From Desulfobacula sp. (GTDB lineage: Bacteria > Desulfobacterota > Desulfobacteria > Desulfobacterales > Desulfobacteraceae), in assembly GCA_029940235.1 (NCBI GenBank), contig JAOZRI010000080.1, positions 1 to 8,876 on the forward strand: a DNA stretch of 8,876 nt. Reading direction: 5' to 3'. The notes beneath the pieces were generated by a model. The model was given only the letters and a program-made list of their open reading frames with translations. It was not told where the DNA came from and ran no database searches. The translations under genes were made by a program, and so were the position numbers. Below are positions 6,285 through 8,876 of this stretch, piece by piece. Position 1 is the first letter of the stretch, and each line of letters begins with the position of its first letter.

Positions 6285-8645
6285 ATGAATACACGAATAG
6301 AAAAATTAAGAGATAAAACAATAAAACAACAGGTAAGCATCTCCCATGAAAGATCAGAGCTTGTTACCTCATTTTATAAAGCCCAAGGCAGCATGAATGA
6401 ATCCATTCCAGTGCTAAGAGCATTGTGCCTTAAACATATACTTGAAAATAAAAAAATATTTATTGATGATGATGAGTTAATTGTGGGAGAACGGGGGCCG
6501 ATTCCAAAGGCAGTTCCAACATACCCTGAAATTTGCCTGCACACAATCAAAGACCTTGAAATTTTAGATTCAAGACCAAAAATAAGCTATAAAGTTTCTA
6601 AAGAGACAAAGAGTATATATAAGAAAAAAATCATACCCTTCTGGAAGGGCAGGACAATAAGGGAAAAAATATTTGCTGCCATGGAAAAGCCATGGATTGA
6701 TTCATTTAATGCCGGAATCTTCACCGAGTTTCAAGAACAGCGCTCTCCGGGACACACTGCCGGCGGGGATTTGATTTATAAAAAAGGGTTTAGCGATCTT
6801 AAAACAGATATTGCACAGCATCTTGAAAATATAAATTTTTTTGCTGACAACAAAGCCCTTGAAAAACAGGAAGTTTTAAAATCCCTTGATATTGCAGCCG
6901 ATGCTCTAATTATTTTTGCCAGCCGCCATGCAGATGAACTTGAAAATATGGCAAAAAAAGAGAAAAATTTCCAGCGCCAGATAGAACTTAAAAATATGGC
7001 CCAGGTATGCCGGCGTATTCCTGCCAACAGACCTGAGACTTTTCATGAAGCTCTGCAATACTACTGGTTTCTCCATGTTGGAATAATTACAGAGCTTAAC
7101 CCATGGGATGCTTACAATCCTGGAAGATTTGATCAGAATCTTTATCCGTTTTATAAAAATGATATTGAAAAAAGAATCTTAACAAAAGAGAAGGCAAAGG
7201 AGCTGCTTTGCTGTTTCTGGATAAAATTTCATAACCATCCAGCCCCTCCAAAAGTAGGTGTGACAGCCAAGGAAAGCAATACATACGTGGATTTTTGCCT
7301 TATTAATCTTGGCGGTATTACAAGTAGCAATCAAGATGGCGTAAATGAATTAAGCTATCTTGTCCTTGAAGTAATTGAAGAGATGAGGCTTTTACAGCCA
7401 AGCTCCATGATCCAGGTGTCAAAGAAAAACCCTGACAGATTTATCAAAAGAGCATTAAAAATTATTGCCACAGGCTTTGGCCAGCCCTCACTGTTTAATA
7501 CCGATGCCATACTCCAAGAGATGACTCTCCAAGGTAAATCAATGGAAGATGCAAGAAAAGCAGGTGCTTCCGGCTGTGTTGAAGCAGGAGTTTTTGGAAA
7601 GGAGTGCTATATTTTAACAGGGTATTTGAATCTTCCCAAAATTCTTGAAATAACACTTTATAATGGATGGGATCCCAGGACAAAAAGACAAATCGGCCTT
7701 AAAACAGGAGACCCCCAAGACTTTGACAGTTTTAATACATTCTTTGATGCCTATAAAAAACAGTTGGAACATTTTATCAATATCAAAATCAAGGGAAGCA
7801 ATATCATAGAGCAGATAAATGCCAAATATATGCCTGTTCCACTGCTTTCCCTGGTTACTGAAGATTGTATTAAAAACGCAAAGGATTATAATCAGGGAGG
7901 AGCAAGGTATAATACTTCTTATATTCAGGGCGTTGGCATGGGAACCATTACAGACAGTTTATCATCAATAAAATACAATGTGTATGACAACAGCAAAATT
8001 TCCATGCAAGATATGATATCAGCCCTTGATAAAAATTTACAGAAAAATGATATTCTGCTTCATAAACTTACCAGCGCACCAAAATATGGTAATGATGATG
8101 ATTTTGCAGATAATATTCTAAAAATAATTTTTAAAACATTTCACGGGCTTGTCACTGACAGACCCAATGCCAAAGGCGGAGTTTACAGAATCAATCTTCT
8201 GCCCACCACCTGCCATGTCTATTTTGGTGAAATCACGGGTGCTCTGCCAGATGGAAGGAAAAAAGGCCTGCCCCTTTCAGAAGGCATATCACCGGTTCAG
8301 GGAGCAGACAGGTGCGGCCCCACTGCTGTATTAAAATCAGCAGCCAAGATTGATCATATAAAAACAGGCGGCACACTTTTAAATCAAAAATTCATGCCTG
8401 ACCTTTTTAAAGATAAAAAAGGCTTTCAATCCATGGTGCATTTAATCCGCTCCTATTTTAAAATGGATGGTCACCATGTGCAGTTTAATGTGGTGGATGT
8501 TCAAACATTAATTGAAGCACGCAAAAATCCAAAAGACTACCAGGATCTCATTGTCAGGGTGGCAGGATATTCAGATTATTTTGTAGATCTAACCCCTGCT
8601 TTGCAGGAAGAGATTATTCAGCGCACTGTTCACAACATGAATTAA
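6285..8645 (+). CDS. hypD: Glycyl radical enzyme, probable trans-4-hydroxy-L-proline dehydratase (HypD)
   Basis: A 786-aa cytoplasmic, oxygen-sensitive enzyme predicted to remove water from trans-4-hydroxy-L-proline, giving 1-pyrroline-5-carboxylate. It has the PFL-type barrel followed by the C-terminal glycyl radical loop VRVAGYSDYF, with radical Gly761. The thiyl Cys431 and base Glu433 sit in GASGCVEAGVFGKE, the C-x-E pattern of dehydratases. Aligned from memory with C. difficile HypD (789 aa), the recalled binding-site residues are all kept: F149 and H157 (FQEQRSPGH), D275 (NPWDAYNPGR), S331, D336 and F337 (ESNTYVDF), Y447 (TGYLN) and T642 (LPTTCHVYFGE). PTYPEIC, PAPPKVG and KTGGTLLNQ also match. 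The start at 6285 (MNTRIEKL) was preferred over the overlapping 6243 ATG: it has a GGGGG tract (6272-6276) 8 nt upstream and gives the HypD length. It is cotranscribed with its activase. A dehydratase of another cyclic hydroxy amino acid remains possible. Confidence 0.82.
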   Translation: MNTRIEKLRDKTIKQQVSISHERSELVTSFYKAQGSMNESIPVLRALCLKHILENKKIFIDDDELIVGERGPIPKAVPTYPEICLHTIKDLEILDSRPKISYKVSKETKSIYKKKIIPFWKGRTIREKIFAAMEKPWIDSFNAGIFTEFQEQRSPGHTAGGDLIYKKGFSDLKTDIAQHLENINFFADNKALEKQEVLKSLDIAADALIIFASRHADELENMAKKEKNFQRQIELKNMAQVCRRIPANRPETFHEALQYYWFLHVGIITELNPWDAYNPGRFDQNLYPFYKNDIEKRILTKEKAKELLCCFWIKFHNHPAPPKVGVTAKESNTYVDFCLINLGGITSSNQDGVNELSYLVLEVIEEMRLLQPSSMIQVSKKNPDRFIKRALKIIATGFGQPSLFNTDAILQEMTLQGKSMEDARKAGASGCVEAGVFGKECYILTGYLNLPKILEITLYNGWDPRTKRQIGLKTGDPQDFDSFNTFFDAYKKQLEHFINIKIKGSNIIEQINAKYMPVPLLSLVTEDCIKNAKDYNQGGARYNTSYIQGVGMGTITDSLSSIKYNVYDNSKISMQDMISALDKNLQKNDILLHKLTSAPKYGNDDDFADNILKIIFKTFHGLVTDRPNAKGGVYRINLLPTTCHVYFGEITGALPDGRKKGLPLSEGISPVQGADRCGPTAVLKSAAKIDHIKTGGTLLNQKFMPDLFKDKKGFQSMVHLIRSYFKMDGHHVQFNVVDVQTLIEARKNPKDYQDLIVRVAGYSDYFVDLTPALQEEIIQRTVHNMN

Positions 8646-8876
8646 TATTTGACAGGCGGTTATACAACACCAATGTTTCCAATTTCTGCGTTGGAACAAT
8701 TTGCATTATGTAACAACCAGTCGAGAGGTAGTTCTAAAACACCACTCTTTTTTTCTTGACTTGTTTGCCTGGTATTTATAAAAATATATACTTTGTTCGT
8801 TTCTGAATTCCAGCAAATATTTTTATAATTTAACTGGGTTCACACAATAGCTTGTTTATTATTAATTATTTTTTTT
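8646..8876. other. AT-rich region downstream of hypD with an imperfect hairpin
   Basis: After the hypD stop, TGTTTCCAA (8674-8682) and TTGGAACA (8691-8698) can pair with one bulged T. The stem is short and is followed by AATTTG rather than a T-run, so it is at best a poor terminator. An eight-base run of T occurs around 8748-8756 without a clear stem. The end of the window is almost pure A/T. Confidence 0.35.
8660..8839 (-). pseudogene. Possible remnant: open frame of 59 codons without a start codon
   Basis: On the minus strand a frame is open from just after a TGA (8842-8840) to a TAA (8662-8660). It contains no ATG, GTG or usable TTG near its beginning. The middle part looks protein-like: KVYIFINTRQTSQEKKSG, then VLELPLDWLLHNANCSNAE. 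I do not recognise it. It could be the eroded 3' end of a gene converging on hypD or a chance open frame in AT-rich DNA. Confidence 0.22.

Noticed and set aside
6285..8645. Pyruvate formate-lyase, choline lyase, glycerol dehydratase or alkyl/benzylsuccinate synthase
   Set aside because: The Cys-Val-Glu active site excludes pyruvate formate-lyase (Cys-Cys) and the fumarate-adding synthases, which lack the Glu. The GCVEAGVFGKE context and the hydroxyproline-pocket residues fit HypD better than CutC or glycerol dehydratase, which have GCVEP-like sequences.
1..8876. CRISPR arrays, tRNA or rRNA genes, complete insertion sequences
   Set aside because: I saw no regularly spaced repeats, no cloverleaf-like gene and no transposase; the only mobile-element hint is the DUF2080-like gene.

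Overview
This 8.9-kb, A+T-rich window looks like chromosome of a strictly anaerobic bacterium, most likely a complete-oxidising Desulfobacterota sulfate reducer of the Desulfobacter/Desulfobacula kind. That is inferred from the combination of a Liv-type amino-acid ABC transporter, a long (~600 aa) acyl-CoA dehydrogenase and an oxygen-sensitive glycyl radical enzyme. There is no rRNA or marker gene to prove it.

Layout. (1) 1-2401, plus strand: the 3' part of a branched-chain amino-acid ABC transport operon, livM (cut by the window edge), livG and livF, packed with 2-4 nt gaps. (2) 2407-3108, minus strand: a GNAT acetyltransferase converging on livF, and upstream of it a 59-aa DUF2080-like 'transposon-encoded' small protein with no transposase beside it. 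(3) 3321-5198, minus strand: a 604-aa acyl-CoA dehydrogenase ending in a strong intrinsic terminator. (4) 5199-5509: a divergent control region with a near-consensus sigma-70 promoter and two related 18-bp palindromes. (5) 5510-8645, plus strand: a two-gene operon of a radical-SAM activase and a glycyl radical enzyme. (6) 8646-8876: an AT-rich tail with an imperfect hairpin and a possible gene remnant.

How the genes work together. The glycyl radical enzyme carries the radical Gly loop, the Cys-x-Glu active site and, by an alignment made from memory, every substrate-contacting residue I recall for Clostridioides difficile trans-4-hydroxy-L-proline dehydratase (HypD). It should therefore dehydrate hydroxyproline to 1-pyrroline-5-carboxylate. 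The gene before it encodes the S-adenosylmethionine radical enzyme that would install its glycyl radical. That activase is the short form, without the ferredoxin-like insert seen in most activases of non-PFL glycyl radical enzymes. No pyrroline-5-carboxylate reductase or dehydrogenase lies in the window, so the product must be handled by genes elsewhere. The Liv transporter could bring in amino acids, but nothing ties it specifically to hydroxyproline.

The points most worth a second look are: a HypD operon in a probable sulfate reducer; a promoter whose predicted start falls on the activase ATG (leaderless mRNA); twin palindromes placed exactly 66 nt from both divergent start codons; and the orphan DUF2080 gene, which is easily missed because of its size.
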